Notes: a model not told the origin generated them from the sequence alone. Numbered from the stretch's first letter, positions 1 to 7,631 are shown. The stretch: 18,258 nucleotides of DNA from Taibaiella helvus_B (GCA_040392805.1 JBEBVI010000037.1:1-18258); one strand, 5' to 3'. Numbers and translations: made by a program.

Positions 1-2616
1 ACTTTCTCTGCGGGTGATCATGTCAATATCCGGCTTCGTTATACGCCGAATGGCAATGCTACGGGTTACCTGGATTATTTACGGTTTAATTACAGGCGGG
101 CGCTTGATTTTTCCGGGAATGGCGGACAACTTGTTTTCCGGGACTGGGAAAGTGTAGGTATTGAACCCGACCGGTACGCTACCTTTAAAATAGCTAACCC
201 CGGCGGAAACCTGAAGGTATGGGAAATTACAGATCCATTGCGGCCCGTAGCCATAGATGGGGAAAGGGAATCTGACGGCAGTTGGGGAATTACAAGGAAG
301 GCTGATCGTCTCAGGGAGTTTATTGCTTATGACGGCAGCAGTTTTCTGACACCCGTGGCTTTGAAAAATGCGCTTGTACCTAACCAGAACCTGCACGCTA
401 TGGAACCCTCTGAACTGCTGATCATTACGCGTAGGGATTTGTTGCCGGCAGCAGAAGAGTTAGCGGCATTTCACAGGGATTATGATAATATAACAGTTTC
501 TATAGCGCTTATTGATGAGATATATAATGAATTTTCCTCCGGCGGACAGGATATAGGAGGTATACGTAATTATATTAAGATGTTTTACGACCGTGCTGCC
601 AATGAGAGTGAGATACCCCGCAATGTGTTGTTTCTGGGCGCTGCATCATACGATTATAAAGACCGCCTGACGTTTAATACCAATGTAGTACCTACATTCC
701 AGACGTATAACAGTGATAGCTATTCCGCTTCCTATAGTACAGATGATTTTTTTGCACTGTTAGATGACGGCAATGATATGTTACTGGATGTGGGTACGGG
801 AAGGATACCTGCTTTTGATCTTGATGAGGCATACAAAGTAGTGAAGAAGATAAAGAACTATTGCAGCCCTAACTCTTTCGGCCCCTGGAAGAACATCGTA
901 ACTTATGTGGCAGATGATGCCGAAGCGAGTATGGATCATCTGGCTGACTGCGATACGGTGAACAAATTTTTTGACCAGTCGGACAGGTTGTATAACGTAT
1001 ATAAGATCTATTCGGATGCCTATCCTATTGTAGCCGCAGCTGGAGGCAGCCGCTATCCCTCTGTAAATAAGGCTATTAACGATCGTATTGCGAATGGTAC
1101 TTTATTGATGAGCTACAGCGGGCATGGCAGTCCGGAACGTTGGGCCCACGAGGCCATCCTGACACCGGATGATTATGGTACTTGGACCAATATCAATGCT
1201 TTACCTGTGATGGTAACGGCCACCTGTGATTTTGGGCGCTTCGATGACCCGGGTCAGCGCTCTGCCGGTGCTAAAATGATGATTAACCCCAAAGGCGGAG
1301 CCATAGCTATGGTGACTACCACCCAGAACGTGTACCCGGGACCTAATACGGGGCTTAATGCTACTTATACAAAGAAGCAGTTCCTGCCGGATACCCATGG
1401 CAATTATTTAACCCTTGGCGAGGCCCTGGCGCAGGCGAAAAATGAATATACTTCCGGGGGGGCTAACAACCGGAAATTTGTGGTGCTGGGCGATCCGGCT
1501 TTGAAGCTTCAAATGCCTGTTCATAATGTACAAACGACTAAAATATACGAAGAAATAAATAGTGAGAAAGTTGCTACAGATACGATCCGGGCTCTGGGAC
1601 AGTATATTATTGAAGGAAATATTACCGATAAAAATGGCAATATTTTACCGGATTTTAACGGAACGGTATATGTGAGTATTTTTGATAAGTTCAGAACTGT
1701 GCCTACCATTAATCCTGTCCGCACCGCTTTAGGTAAAAAGAAACTTTCTTTCCAAAGCCAGACCAATACTGTGGCTAAAATAAAAGGTAGTGTGGAAAGC
1801 GGCAAATTCTCTGTAACATTTATTGCTCCCAAGGATATTAATTATGAATATGGCTTTGGGAAGATCAGTTATTACGCTCATGACGAACGTACCGATGCTG
1901 CGGGACTGGATACCATGCTTACCGTGGGAGGCTTTAATGATGCAGCGATGATAGATAATGACGGCCCGGTTGTACGTCCCTACATTGATAACAACAAATT
2001 CAGGGATGGCGGCGTTACCGGTCCCAACCCGACTTTGTTTGTTAAGCTGTTTGACGAAAGCGGTATCAATGTTTCAGGAAATTCTGTTGGGCATGATCTG
2101 GTCGCAATATTGGATGACGATGTTGCTAATCCCTTTGTTATGAATGACTTTTACCAGACAGAGCAAAATGATTTCCGCAACGGTTATGTGAACTTTAAGT
2201 TGTACAACCTGCCCGAAGGCAAGCACACGATAAGAGTACGTGCCTGGGATGTGTATAATAATTCCGGCGAGGGTGTGGTGACCTTTGAAGTGAAAAATAA
2301 GGATAAAGGCTTTATCAGCGACTTATATAATTATCCTAACCCCGTGAGAGATATTACCCATTTTGTTTTCCAGCATAACCAGGAAGGCGAGCAAATGGAT
2401 GTGACATTGCGTATTTTTACGGCATCGGGCCAATTGGTGAGAACCATAAAGGAATCTATAGAAACAACTGATGGTAACAGAACGGAAATGACCTGGGATG
2501 GTACAGGTGAAGGAGGATATGTTCTACCCAAAGGCGTTTATTTTTATAGTTTGCAGGCGAAAACAGGAAAAGGAATTTCGGCAACGGCATACCAAAAACT
2601 GGTGTTGCTGCGTTAA
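1..2616 (+). CDS. porU: PorU, type IX secretion sortase (5' end outside window)
   Basis: Cell-surface protease of the C25 (gingipain) family that removes the C-terminal sorting domain of type IX secretion cargo and attaches cargo to the surface. The frame is open from base 1, so the N-terminus lies outside; 871 residues are visible, against roughly 1100-1300 for the full family. The catalytic pair is visible: His in SYSGHGS (codon 1123-1125) and Cys in TATCDFGRFDDP (codon 1225-1227), 34 residues apart. Beyond the protease core come beta-rich domains and a C-terminal type A sorting-like domain starting near NYPNPV (about base 2332), with the SGQLVR and LPKGVYFY signatures typical of such domains. 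The gene is followed by porV, its partner in the attachment complex. A TTG at 238 could be read as a start, but homologous-looking sequence continues upstream of it, so it is not the true start. Confidence 0.93.
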   Translation, partial: TFSAGDHVNIRLRYTPNGNATGYLDYLRFNYRRALDFSGNGGQLVFRDWESVGIEPDRYATFKIANPGGNLKVWEITDPLRPVAIDGERESDGSWGITRKADRLREFIAYDGSSFLTPVALKNALVPNQNLHAMEPSELLIITRRDLLPAAEELAAFHRDYDNITVSIALIDEIYNEFSSGGQDIGGIRNYIKMFYDRAANESEIPRNVLFLGAASYDYKDRLTFNTNVVPTFQTYNSDSYSASYSTDDFFALLDDGNDMLLDVGTGRIPAFDLDEAYKVVKKIKNYCSPNSFGPWKNIVTYVADDAEASMDHLADCDTVNKFFDQSDRLYNVYKIYSDAYPIVAAAGGSRYPSVNKAINDRIANGTLLMSYSGHGSPERWAHEAILTPDDYGTWTNINALPVMVTATCDFGRFDDPGQRSAGAKMMINPKGGAIAMVTTTQNVYPGPNTGLNATYTKKQFLPDTHGNYLTLGEALAQAKNEYTSGGANNRKFVVLGDPALKLQMPVHNVQTTKIYEEINSEKVATDTIRALGQYIIEGNITDKNGNILPDFNGTVYVSIFDKFRTVPTINPVRTALGKKKLSFQSQTNTVAKIKGSVESGKFSVTFIAPKDINYEYGFGKISYYAHDERTDAAGLDTMLTVGGFNDAAMIDNDGPVVRPYIDNNKFRDGGVTGPNPTLFVKLFDESGINVSGNSVGHDLVAILDDDVANPFVMNDFYQTEQNDFRNGYVNFKLYNLPEGKHTIRVRAWDVYNNSGEGVVTFEVKNKDKGFISDLYNYPNPVRDITHFVFQHNQEGEQMDVTLRIFTASGQLVRTIKESIETTDGNRTEMTWDGTGEGGYVLPKGVYFYSLQAKTGKGISATAYQKLVLLR

Positions 2617-2694
2617 ATCAGGGTCATTTTTAAGATAATTGAATCTGGCAGGCATTTTAATAAGAATGTATAAAATGCGTCTTACAATTTATCT

Positions 2695-2702
2695 TATCTT
2701 TG
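2695..2702 (+). promoter_or_regulatory. Candidate -7 element (TATCTTTG) in porU-porV gap
   Basis: TATCTTTG matches the Bacteroidota -7 consensus TAnnTTTG exactly and is followed by CCC, as at the prfB -7 element in this window. It lies 208 bases before the porV ATG. No good TTTG is seen at the expected -33 position, so this is a moderate call. It would give porV a promoter separate from porU and a long 5' leader. Confidence 0.4.
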
Positions 2703-2850
2703 CCCACTCTTGAAAATATTAAAAAGGAATGCTTATTTAGGTATAAGTGACAGCGGGTTGTAACGGATAGTATAAAGTCAGGTATATTTTGCTGCTCTAT
2801 TCAAAATTAATTTATTGATTATCACAGCGTTTCTGTTTTTAATTTTGATT

Positions 2851-2883
2851 TTTGACTTTTTACCTAACAATAGAATACTTTAG
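2851..2883 (+). promoter_or_regulatory. Candidate proximal porV promoter (TTTG-N21-TACTTTAG)
   Basis: A TTTG at 2851-2854 is followed after 21 bases by TACTTTAG (2876-2883), a 7-of-8 match to TAnnTTTG. The element ends 27 bases before the porV start codon. The spacing is slightly long and the region is very AT-rich, so chance matches are likely; it is an alternative to the element at 2695. Confidence 0.3.
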
Positions 2884-2910
2884 ATTTAAAATTAAACAAT
2901 AAGACAAGGA

Positions 2911-4164
2911 ATGGCTAAAAGCTTTGCAATTGCCGGTGTTACGATTTTAACCGGTCTCCTGAGTTCCCATACATTTGCACAGAATAACAATAACAAAGTA
3001 AACCTGGATGGCAAGGTAGGAACAATTTCTACGGCGGTACCTTTCTTAAGAATTTCGCCTGATGCCCGTAGCGGTGCTATGGGAGATGTAGGAATTGCCT
3101 TATCGCCTGATGCTAATGCACAATACTGGAATATCGGTAAAATGGCGGCTAATGAGAAGAAAGCCGGAGCTGCCGTTACTTATACACCCTGGTTAAAAGA
3201 CCTGGTTCCTGACGTCTGGCTGGGTTACCTGGCAGGTTTTTTTAAATTCGGAGAAGGTGATAACCAGGCTTTAAGTGCTTCTTTACGTTATTTTAATCTG
3301 GGTAACCTGGACTATTACACAATGGAAGCGCAGCCGGCTGGAAGCGGTAAGCCGAGAGAATGGGCTTTTGATATAGGCTATTCCCGCCGCTTGTCAACAG
3401 ATCTTTCTGTGGGTGTTGCTTTACGGTATATCAGCTCTAATATTGCTGCCGGTGCGCCTAACGACGGCGGAGCATACAGTCCCGGGTCTGCTTTTGCGGG
3501 AGATGCGGGCTTATATTATTCAAAAACGAGCTATAGCGGCGAAGACAGGAGCGGAACGTTCAGCGCCGGTGTGGTATTGTCCAATATCGGGTCTAAGATC
3601 AGCTATTCCCAGGTCACAAAAGACTTTTTACCCACTACTTTAGGGATCGGTGCTTCATATTGCTACCAGGTAGATGCCTATAATAAAATAACTGTTGCGC
3701 TGGATCTGAATAAGTCCATTACGCCTGCGCCTATCCAGAAAAAATACAAAGGCGCTGATGGCGGCGACTCTATAGCATACGATCGCCAGAATGATCTGGG
3801 TATACTTTCCGGTATCGGTAATTCCTTTACTAAAGCTCCAAAAGGCTATGGTACCAGCATTTCCGTAGGTGGAGAGTATTGGTACCAGGATCAGTTTGCG
3901 GTAAGAGCCGGTTATTTTTATGAGCACCCGGAAAATGGTAACCGCCAGTTCTTTACCTGCGGATTGGGTGTGAAATACAGTGTTTTCGGGCTGAACTTCT
4001 CTTATCTTATTCCTTCGGGCTCCGGCATAGCGCGTAACCCGCTTTCAAATACTTTGCGTTTCTCTTTGATGTTTGATTGGGATAAGGTAGCTTTGCAAAA
4101 ATTAGAAAGAAAGAAAAAACCTTCATCGGGAACTACTACAGCGCCCGTAGAAATAAAAAACTAA
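2911..4164 (+). CDS. porV: PorV (LptO), type IX secretion outer membrane protein
   Basis: Outer-membrane beta-barrel of the type IX secretion system that collects cargo from the translocon and hands it to the sortase PorU. The 417-residue product begins with a signal peptide (hydrophobic residues about 5-19, likely cut after HTFA or HTFAQ near residue 23). The mature start carries the family hallmark PFLRISPDARSGAMGDVGIA followed by the NPA-like segment DANAQYWNIGKMA. The rest is alternating beta-strands with the expected barrel ending FSYLIPSGSGIARNPLSNTL and FSLMFDWDK. The length is normal for PorV. An AAGGA sequence just before the ATG serves as a weak ribosome site. It lies 294 bases downstream of porU on the same strand, with candidate promoters in the gap, and its stop codon overlaps the left arm of a 13-bp inverted repeat. 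Confidence 0.95.
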   Translation: MAKSFAIAGVTILTGLLSSHTFAQNNNNKVNLDGKVGTISTAVPFLRISPDARSGAMGDVGIALSPDANAQYWNIGKMAANEKKAGAAVTYTPWLKDLVPDVWLGYLAGFFKFGEGDNQALSASLRYFNLGNLDYYTMEAQPAGSGKPREWAFDIGYSRRLSTDLSVGVALRYISSNIAAGAPNDGGAYSPGSAFAGDAGLYYSKTSYSGEDRSGTFSAGVVLSNIGSKISYSQVTKDFLPTTLGIGASYCYQVDAYNKITVALDLNKSITPAPIQKKYKGADGGDSIAYDRQNDLGILSGIGNSFTKAPKGYGTSISVGGEYWYQDQFAVRAGYFYEHPENGNRQFFTCGLGVKYSVFGLNFSYLIPSGSGIARNPLSNTLRFSLMFDWDKVALQKLERKKKPSSGTTTAPVEIKN

Positions 4165-4223
4165 GGTGATAGACTGTGTAGATATATCAATTGGCTGTTT
4201 ATAATGAAATAGTCTATCACCTT
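4163..4223. repeat. Perfect 13-bp inverted repeat at the porV stop codon
   Basis: AAGGTGATAGACT (4163-4175) and AGTCTATCACCTT (4211-4223) are perfect reverse complements separated by 35 AT-rich bases. The left arm overlaps the porV TAA. There is no T-run after the right arm, so it is not a classical terminator by itself; it could be a 3'-end stabilising stem of the porV mRNA upstream of the terminator at 4236-4272. Confidence 0.7.
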
Positions 4224-4235
4224 ACCAAGCTTATC

Positions 4236-4272
4236 AGGCCGCTTTTTCTTCAGCAGATTCAGCGGCCTTTTT
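4236..4272 (+). terminator. Rho-independent terminator after porV
   Basis: AGGCCGCT (4236-4243) pairs perfectly with AGCGGCCT (4261-4268) around a 17-base loop, and the stem runs into TTTTT (4268-4272). It separates porV from ispF. Confidence 0.75.
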
Positions 4273-4305
4273 ATTTGCGGCTGTTTAATAAAATAATGAT
4301 CAATA

Positions 4306-4788
4306 ATGCAATTACGTATCGGTAACGGTATTGATTTCCACCAGCTAAGCGAAGGCGTTCCTTTCTGGTTAGGCGGCATAAGGCTGGAGCACACTAAAGG
4401 AGCGGTTGGATATTCCGATGCAGATGTGCTGTTACACGCTGTCACGGACGCCTTACTGGGCGCTTTGGCTTTGGGGGATATAGGCACACACTTCCCCGAC
4501 AATGATCCGGCATACAAAGGTATTGACAGTAAGATCCTGCTGAGAAAAGCTTATGAGCTTGTTCGGGCACAGGGATTTGCAATCGTGAATATAGATGCGA
4601 CGGTTTGTCTGCAGGAGCCGAAGATCAAACCTTATATACCGGCAATAAAGGCAGCTATTGCCGATACCTTAGATATTGACGGGCAACTGGTTTCGGTTAA
4701 GGCAACCACTACAGAGAAAATGGGATTTGTAGGACGCGAGGAAGGAGTAATGGCTTACGCTACGGCATTGCTTCAAAAGCCGGACTGA
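4306..4788 (+). CDS. ispF: 2-C-methyl-D-erythritol 2,4-cyclodiphosphate synthase
   Basis: Fifth enzyme of the MEP isoprenoid pathway: it cyclises CDP-ME 2-phosphate to ME-2,4-cyclodiphosphate with release of CMP, as a cytosolic homotrimer with a zinc ion per active site. The 160-residue protein has normal family length. Metal ligands are visible as D10 and H12 in GNGIDFHQ and H44 in ADVLLHAVTDAL. The DIGTHFPDND loop (58-67) and the CDP-binding TTTEKMGFVGREEG segment (134-147) are intact. The gene stands alone between the porV terminator and a convergent DUF502 gene whose stop codon lies only 9 bases away. A short 33-base leader follows the upstream terminator; no clear -7 element is seen, so readthrough or a weak promoter is possible. 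Confidence 0.97.
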   Translation: MQLRIGNGIDFHQLSEGVPFWLGGIRLEHTKGAVGYSDADVLLHAVTDALLGALALGDIGTHFPDNDPAYKGIDSKILLRKAYELVRAQGFAIVNIDATVCLQEPKIKPYIPAIKAAIADTLDIDGQLVSVKATTTEKMGFVGREEGVMAYATALLQKPD

Positions 4789-4797
4789 TGTGTATCG

Positions 4798-5397
4798 TCA
4801 TTCATTTCCCGGTTTGCCCATGTCATTGTCCATGCCCGCTATACCACCGCTAACGGCAAATTTCATGGCGTCTGCCGCATTCATATCTTTTATAGGGTTA
4901 ACATGTATTTTGTTTACCACAATTACCCAGCCTGAAATGGCATAAGAGTGGGGGAGGTAAACTGCCACATGCTGTTCCATACCCAGTTCGGGAAGGTCTT
5001 TCTGGGTCAGAAAGCCTATCCGCCATATCTCCGGTTGCTCCTGCACCCGCACCCAGACAGGGTTGTTAAACTTTTTTTTGTCTCCTACAAAGGAATCCAG
5101 CACATCTTTAACTGATGAATAAATATGCTTGATGCCGGGAGTATGCTCCAGGAGGTATCCGAAGGCCTCAACAATCCACCTGCCGAAGAAAAACCGGGTA
5201 CCTGCATACCCGACTAAGGTAATGATCAGCACTACGGAAATAAACCCCACACCCGGAGCCAGGCCGGAAATGCCGGGCAAAAGGCTGTCCAGGCTGGTGA
5301 ATACAAAATAAATAGCATAAGCCGTCACTCCGATGGGCCCTAATATGACCAAACCCTGGAGAAAAGAGCGAAAGAACAGACCGGAGAAACGTTTCAT
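4798..5397 (-). CDS. DUF502 family membrane protein
   Basis: Membrane protein of the DUF502 family, whose function is unknown. The 199-residue product has two predicted transmembrane segments, about residues 12-34 and 49-68, linked by a short loop, then the family-typical amphipathic stretch HTPGIKHIYSSVKDVLDSF (85-103). The remaining C-terminal half (about 105-190) is a soluble domain containing VWVRVQEQPEIWRIGFLTQ and the conserved VYLPHSYAISGW, as is usual for the family. It is convergent with ispF, 9 bases apart, and divergent from the desaturase gene, with 72 bases between the two starts. I see no convincing -7 element on the minus strand before its ATG. No partner gene in the neighbourhood suggests a job. 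Confidence 0.85.
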   Translation of the reverse strand: MKRFSGLFFRSFLQGLVILGPIGVTAYAIYFVFTSLDSLLPGISGLAPGVGFISVVLIITLVGYAGTRFFFGRWIVEAFGYLLEHTPGIKHIYSSVKDVLDSFVGDKKKFNNPVWVRVQEQPEIWRIGFLTQKDLPELGMEQHVAVYLPHSYAISGWVIVVNKIHVNPIKDMNAADAMKFAVSGGIAGMDNDMGKPGNE

Positions 5398-5438
5398 ATT
5401 ACGAGCAGGAAAAAACGGGGTAATTATTAAGTATTTGC

Positions 5439-5446
5439 TATTTTTG
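5439..5446 (+). promoter_or_regulatory. Candidate -7 element (TATTTTTG) before the desaturase
   Basis: TATTTTTG matches TAnnTTTG and ends 23 bases before the desaturase ATG at 5470, a plausible leader length. No TTTG is present at the -33 position. Confidence 0.4.
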
Positions 5447-5469
5447 CCAGTTATTATTATTTATCAGAA

Positions 5470-6513
5470 ATGGCAAAATTAACTTCTTTTCGTTGGTCAG
5501 ACAACCCTGAACCACATAAGGCCAGAACCAAGGAAATTATTCAGAAGCACCCGGAGATACGAACGCTGATCGGAAGAAATCCTTATACTTTTTTGGTGAT
5601 CCTGTTTTGCGTAGGCTTACAGATCGTCTTGTCCTATTTTTTAAGAGATGCGCCCTGGTGGGCTGTATTTGTGGTGTCTTATCTGGTGGGTGCATTTGCC
5701 TGTCATACCTTATATGTATGTGTGCATGAATGTTCGCATAACCTGGTGTTCAAAAACAGGACCATGAATGTTATAGCCAGCCTTATAGCCAACCTTCCAC
5801 AGGTATTTCCCAGCTCCATATCTTTCGCCAAATACCATTTAAAACATCACTCTTTCCAGGGGGTAGAAGCATTGGATGCCGATATGCCTTTTCGCTGGGA
5901 GGCTAAGCTGATCAATAATGCGCCCGTAGGTAAAACAATATGGTTGTTGTTCTACCCGGTATTCCAGGCGCTCCGGCCGCTTCGCCTGACCAAGGAGATC
6001 AAGATCTTTGATGGCTGGACGGTGGTGAACTGGATTATCCAGATCGCATTTATGGCAGCGATCGTTTATTTCTTAGGTGCAAAAGCTACTGTGTATCTTA
6101 TAGCCAGCTTCTTTTTCTCTATCGGGCTGCACCCTTTAGGTGCAAGGTGGGTACAGGAACATTTCCTCACACATGGCGACCAGGAAACCAAGAGCTATTA
6201 CGGGCCGCTGAATACGGTTAATCTTAATGTAGGTTACCATAATGAGCACCATGATTTTCCCTCTGTACCCTGGAATAAATTACCTAAGATTAAAGAATAT
6301 GCCAGTAGCTATTATACCTCTCTGGGCTATCATAAATCTTATACCGTACTTTTATTCCAATTCCTTTTTGATAAAAAGATCTCTGTCTATTCCCGGATGG
6401 CGAGAGATAACCGGGGAAAGAAAAAAGCAGTGAAGAATAACAATGCAGGAGCAGATCCTAACAAGGCAGACACAAATTCTATCACACAGCAGGAAACGAC
6501 AGAGAAAATATAA
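5470..6513 (+). CDS. Membrane desaturase, DES1-like (sphingolipid delta-4 desaturase family)
   Basis: Integral-membrane di-iron desaturase. The three histidine boxes are complete: HECSH (86-90), HLKHH (123-127) and HNEHH (257-261). Beyond the boxes the protein follows eukaryotic dihydroceramide delta-4 desaturase (DES1/DEGS1) closely by memory: an N-terminal stretch around EPHKARTKEIIQKHPEI (14-30), LIANLP (105-110), a GLHP motif (219-222), SYYGPLN (242-248), NVGYHNEHHDFPSVPW (253-268) and a SVYSRM segment (305-310). Four hydrophobic segments are visible near residues 38-58, 62-84, 185-202 and 206-220. The likely reaction is introducing a double bond into the long-chain base of a dihydroceramide-like lipid, or a related lipid; this is inference, although Bacteroidota are known sphingolipid makers. 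A polar tail of about 35 residues follows the conserved domain. It is a single gene with its own -7 candidate and a strong terminator. Confidence 0.85.
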   Translation: MAKLTSFRWSDNPEPHKARTKEIIQKHPEIRTLIGRNPYTFLVILFCVGLQIVLSYFLRDAPWWAVFVVSYLVGAFACHTLYVCVHECSHNLVFKNRTMNVIASLIANLPQVFPSSISFAKYHLKHHSFQGVEALDADMPFRWEAKLINNAPVGKTIWLLFYPVFQALRPLRLTKEIKIFDGWTVVNWIIQIAFMAAIVYFLGAKATVYLIASFFFSIGLHPLGARWVQEHFLTHGDQETKSYYGPLNTVNLNVGYHNEHHDFPSVPWNKLPKIKEYASSYYTSLGYHKSYTVLLFQFLFDKKISVYSRMARDNRGKKKAVKNNNAGADPNKADTNSITQQETTEKI

Positions 6514-6516
6514 AAC

Positions 6517-6557
6517 AATTAAAAAAGGCAGCATTCAAGAAGCTGCCTTTTTTAATT
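6517..6557. terminator. Strong terminator after the desaturase (bidirectional form)
   Basis: A perfect 16-bp inverted repeat (6517-6532 and 6542-6557) with GGCAGC/GCTGCC at its heart and a 9-base loop. An A-run precedes and a T-run (6548-6553) follows the GC core, so it can end transcription from the plus-strand desaturase and also from the minus-strand heme oxygenase side. Confidence 0.9.
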
Positions 6558-6597
6558 TGATAAAATCGGGGAAAGATTCGATTAAGTAACAGTGCCG

Positions 6598-6672
6598 AAA
6601 TAACTTCCACGTTTCCAAGCCTGGGAGATGCCTCCACGCTGGTCGGCATGGCGGTATGTGAGGAAGTTATTT
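6598..6672. repeat. Perfect 11-bp inverted repeat enclosing a GC-richer structured segment
   Basis: AAATAACTTCC (6598-6608) and GGAAGTTATTT (6662-6672) are exact reverse complements. Between them, CAC and GTG could extend the stem past a one-base bulge, and ATGCC/GGCAT (6628-6632, 6645-6649) can form an inner helix. The segment lies just beyond the heme oxygenase stop codon and has no T-run on either strand, so it is not a classical terminator. It does not match any riboswitch core I can recall. Confidence 0.5.
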
Positions 6673-6683
6673 TGACTATTATA

Positions 6684-7250
6684 CTAAGCAACTATACCAG
6701 CCACCTGGTTGATGAACAATTTCTCGAAACAGGAAAAAGTATTGCTTGCGGCCGTAACCATAAGATCCTGCTCTTCTTCGTTGCCGGCCAGCCTGTTCAG
6801 CGTTTCTGTAAAAACACCCCACATGGGCATCGTGTTCTCTCCATAGCCGGAGAAGAAAGACAGACCCTTACTAATACCATGCTTCTCTAATATCTGAACA
6901 ATAACTTTACCGCCCATAATGGAGCCTTCCATAACATACAAAGCGCCTAAAGCCTGGTATACGTTGTTAATGACAGGAACATCTACGGTACGTTCTATAG
7001 TGTCACCTCCTAACTCTATAATATCTCGTTTCAGGTAAGCGGAATTTCTGCGATCGGTATAGTCGGGCAGCACTTCCGGTGTGATATAAGCGGCTATATG
7101 TTTTTCCAGGTTGGAGAAATAGCTGTAGAATTTTTGCAGCATGGCAATATAATCTTCATTACTGCGTATATTTTTCAGCGTCATCACTACATGCTTCTCT
7201 AAACTTTGATGCGCTTCTTTGGTTTCTTCTCTGAGACGGTTTGTGACCAT
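6684..7250 (-). CDS. Biliverdin-producing heme oxygenase
   Basis: Heme oxygenase of the bacterial HemO/BphO type, which opens heme to biliverdin, carbon monoxide and iron in the cytosol. The 188-residue length is typical. The proximal heme ligand is H14 in the N-terminal REETKEAHQSLE helix, and the distal-helix glycine signature is GALYVMEGSIMGGKVI (102-117), which matches the family form YVLEGSxLGG. Such genes often sit next to a bacteriophytochrome that uses biliverdin as chromophore, but none is present here, so a role in heme iron recovery or a remote phytochrome are both open. No signal peptide is seen. Upstream on the minus strand an AT-rich region holds only imperfect -7-like matches. 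The start ATG is the first in frame and fits the family N-terminus. Confidence 0.9.
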   Translation of the reverse strand: MVTNRLREETKEAHQSLEKHVVMTLKNIRSNEDYIAMLQKFYSYFSNLEKHIAAYITPEVLPDYTDRRNSAYLKRDIIELGGDTIERTVDVPVINNVYQALGALYVMEGSIMGGKVIVQILEKHGISKGLSFFSGYGENTMPMWGVFTETLNRLAGNEEEQDLMVTAASNTFSCFEKLFINQVAGIVA

Positions 7251-7344
7251 TTTGATATTTTGTGTTTTTTGTGAATCTGTTGATGAAAGGTGCGAAATTA
7301 TAGATAATTATTCTTTTGTGTAGTGATAAGGAAAAAGTGGGAGC

Positions 7345-7631
7345 ATATCAGGCTGTCGCAGGCAATTGTCCGCTCTCGCAAGTCTTGCGAAGCAGACTTG
7401 TGAGTAAAATCTTGAAGTCTCTGACTTCACAAATCTTTCTTCCCAAGCTGGCACAGGAACCCTTTCCTGTGCCAACAATAAAATGAGATTTACAGGAAGT
7501 AACAGTTGCTCAAAGAAGTTTGAAACTTCAAGGATAAAACACAGGTCTACTTCGTAAGACTTGCGGTAGCGGATAAAAGAGTCGAAGATTCTGTTTTGTT
7601 TTTTATTACGCCTGTCTGAACAGCCTGATAT
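7345..7631. repeat. MITE-like palindromic element with 12-bp terminal inverted repeats
   Basis: This fills most of a 393-base stretch without genes (7251-7643). The ends are the perfect inverted repeat ATATCAGGCTGT (7345-7356) and ACAGCCTGATAT (7620-7631). Inside, two arms of about 65-70 bases (7366-7433 and, inverted, 7506-7577) share the core CGCAAGTCTT-CGAAG-AGAC-TG, each followed by a short hairpin (GAAGTC/GACTTC at 7414-7428, GAAGTTT/AAACTTC at 7515-7529). A central 11-bp hairpin (7449-7459 and 7464-7474, GGCACAGGAA core) sits near the middle. No open reading frame of note is carried. The design fits a non-autonomous transposable or REP-type repeat; copy number in the genome cannot be seen here. 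Confidence 0.6.
7449..7474. repeat. Central 11-bp hairpin of the palindromic element
   Basis: TGGCACAGGAA (7449-7459) pairs exactly with TTCCTGTGCCA (7464-7474) around the 4-base loop CCCT. There is no T-run, so it reads as part of the repeat element rather than as a terminator. Confidence 0.7.

Noticed and set aside
238..240. TTG as start of porU
   Set aside because: The frame is open from base 1 and the upstream translation continues in the style of the protein; the gene is truncated by the window edge.
4161..4517. Minus-strand open frame across the porV-ispF gap and ispF
   Set aside because: It is antisense to ispF, whose plus-strand product has all catalytic motifs; the frame has no family features.
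6598..6672. Riboswitch (TPP, cobalamin, FMN) between the desaturase and heme oxygenase
   Set aside because: None of the conserved cores I know is present, and the segment is at 3' ends rather than before a start codon.
6482..6691. Minus-strand open frame over the desaturase terminator and the 6598-6672 repeat
   Set aside because: It reads through a terminator stem, overlaps the heme oxygenase stop codon and has no recognisable features.
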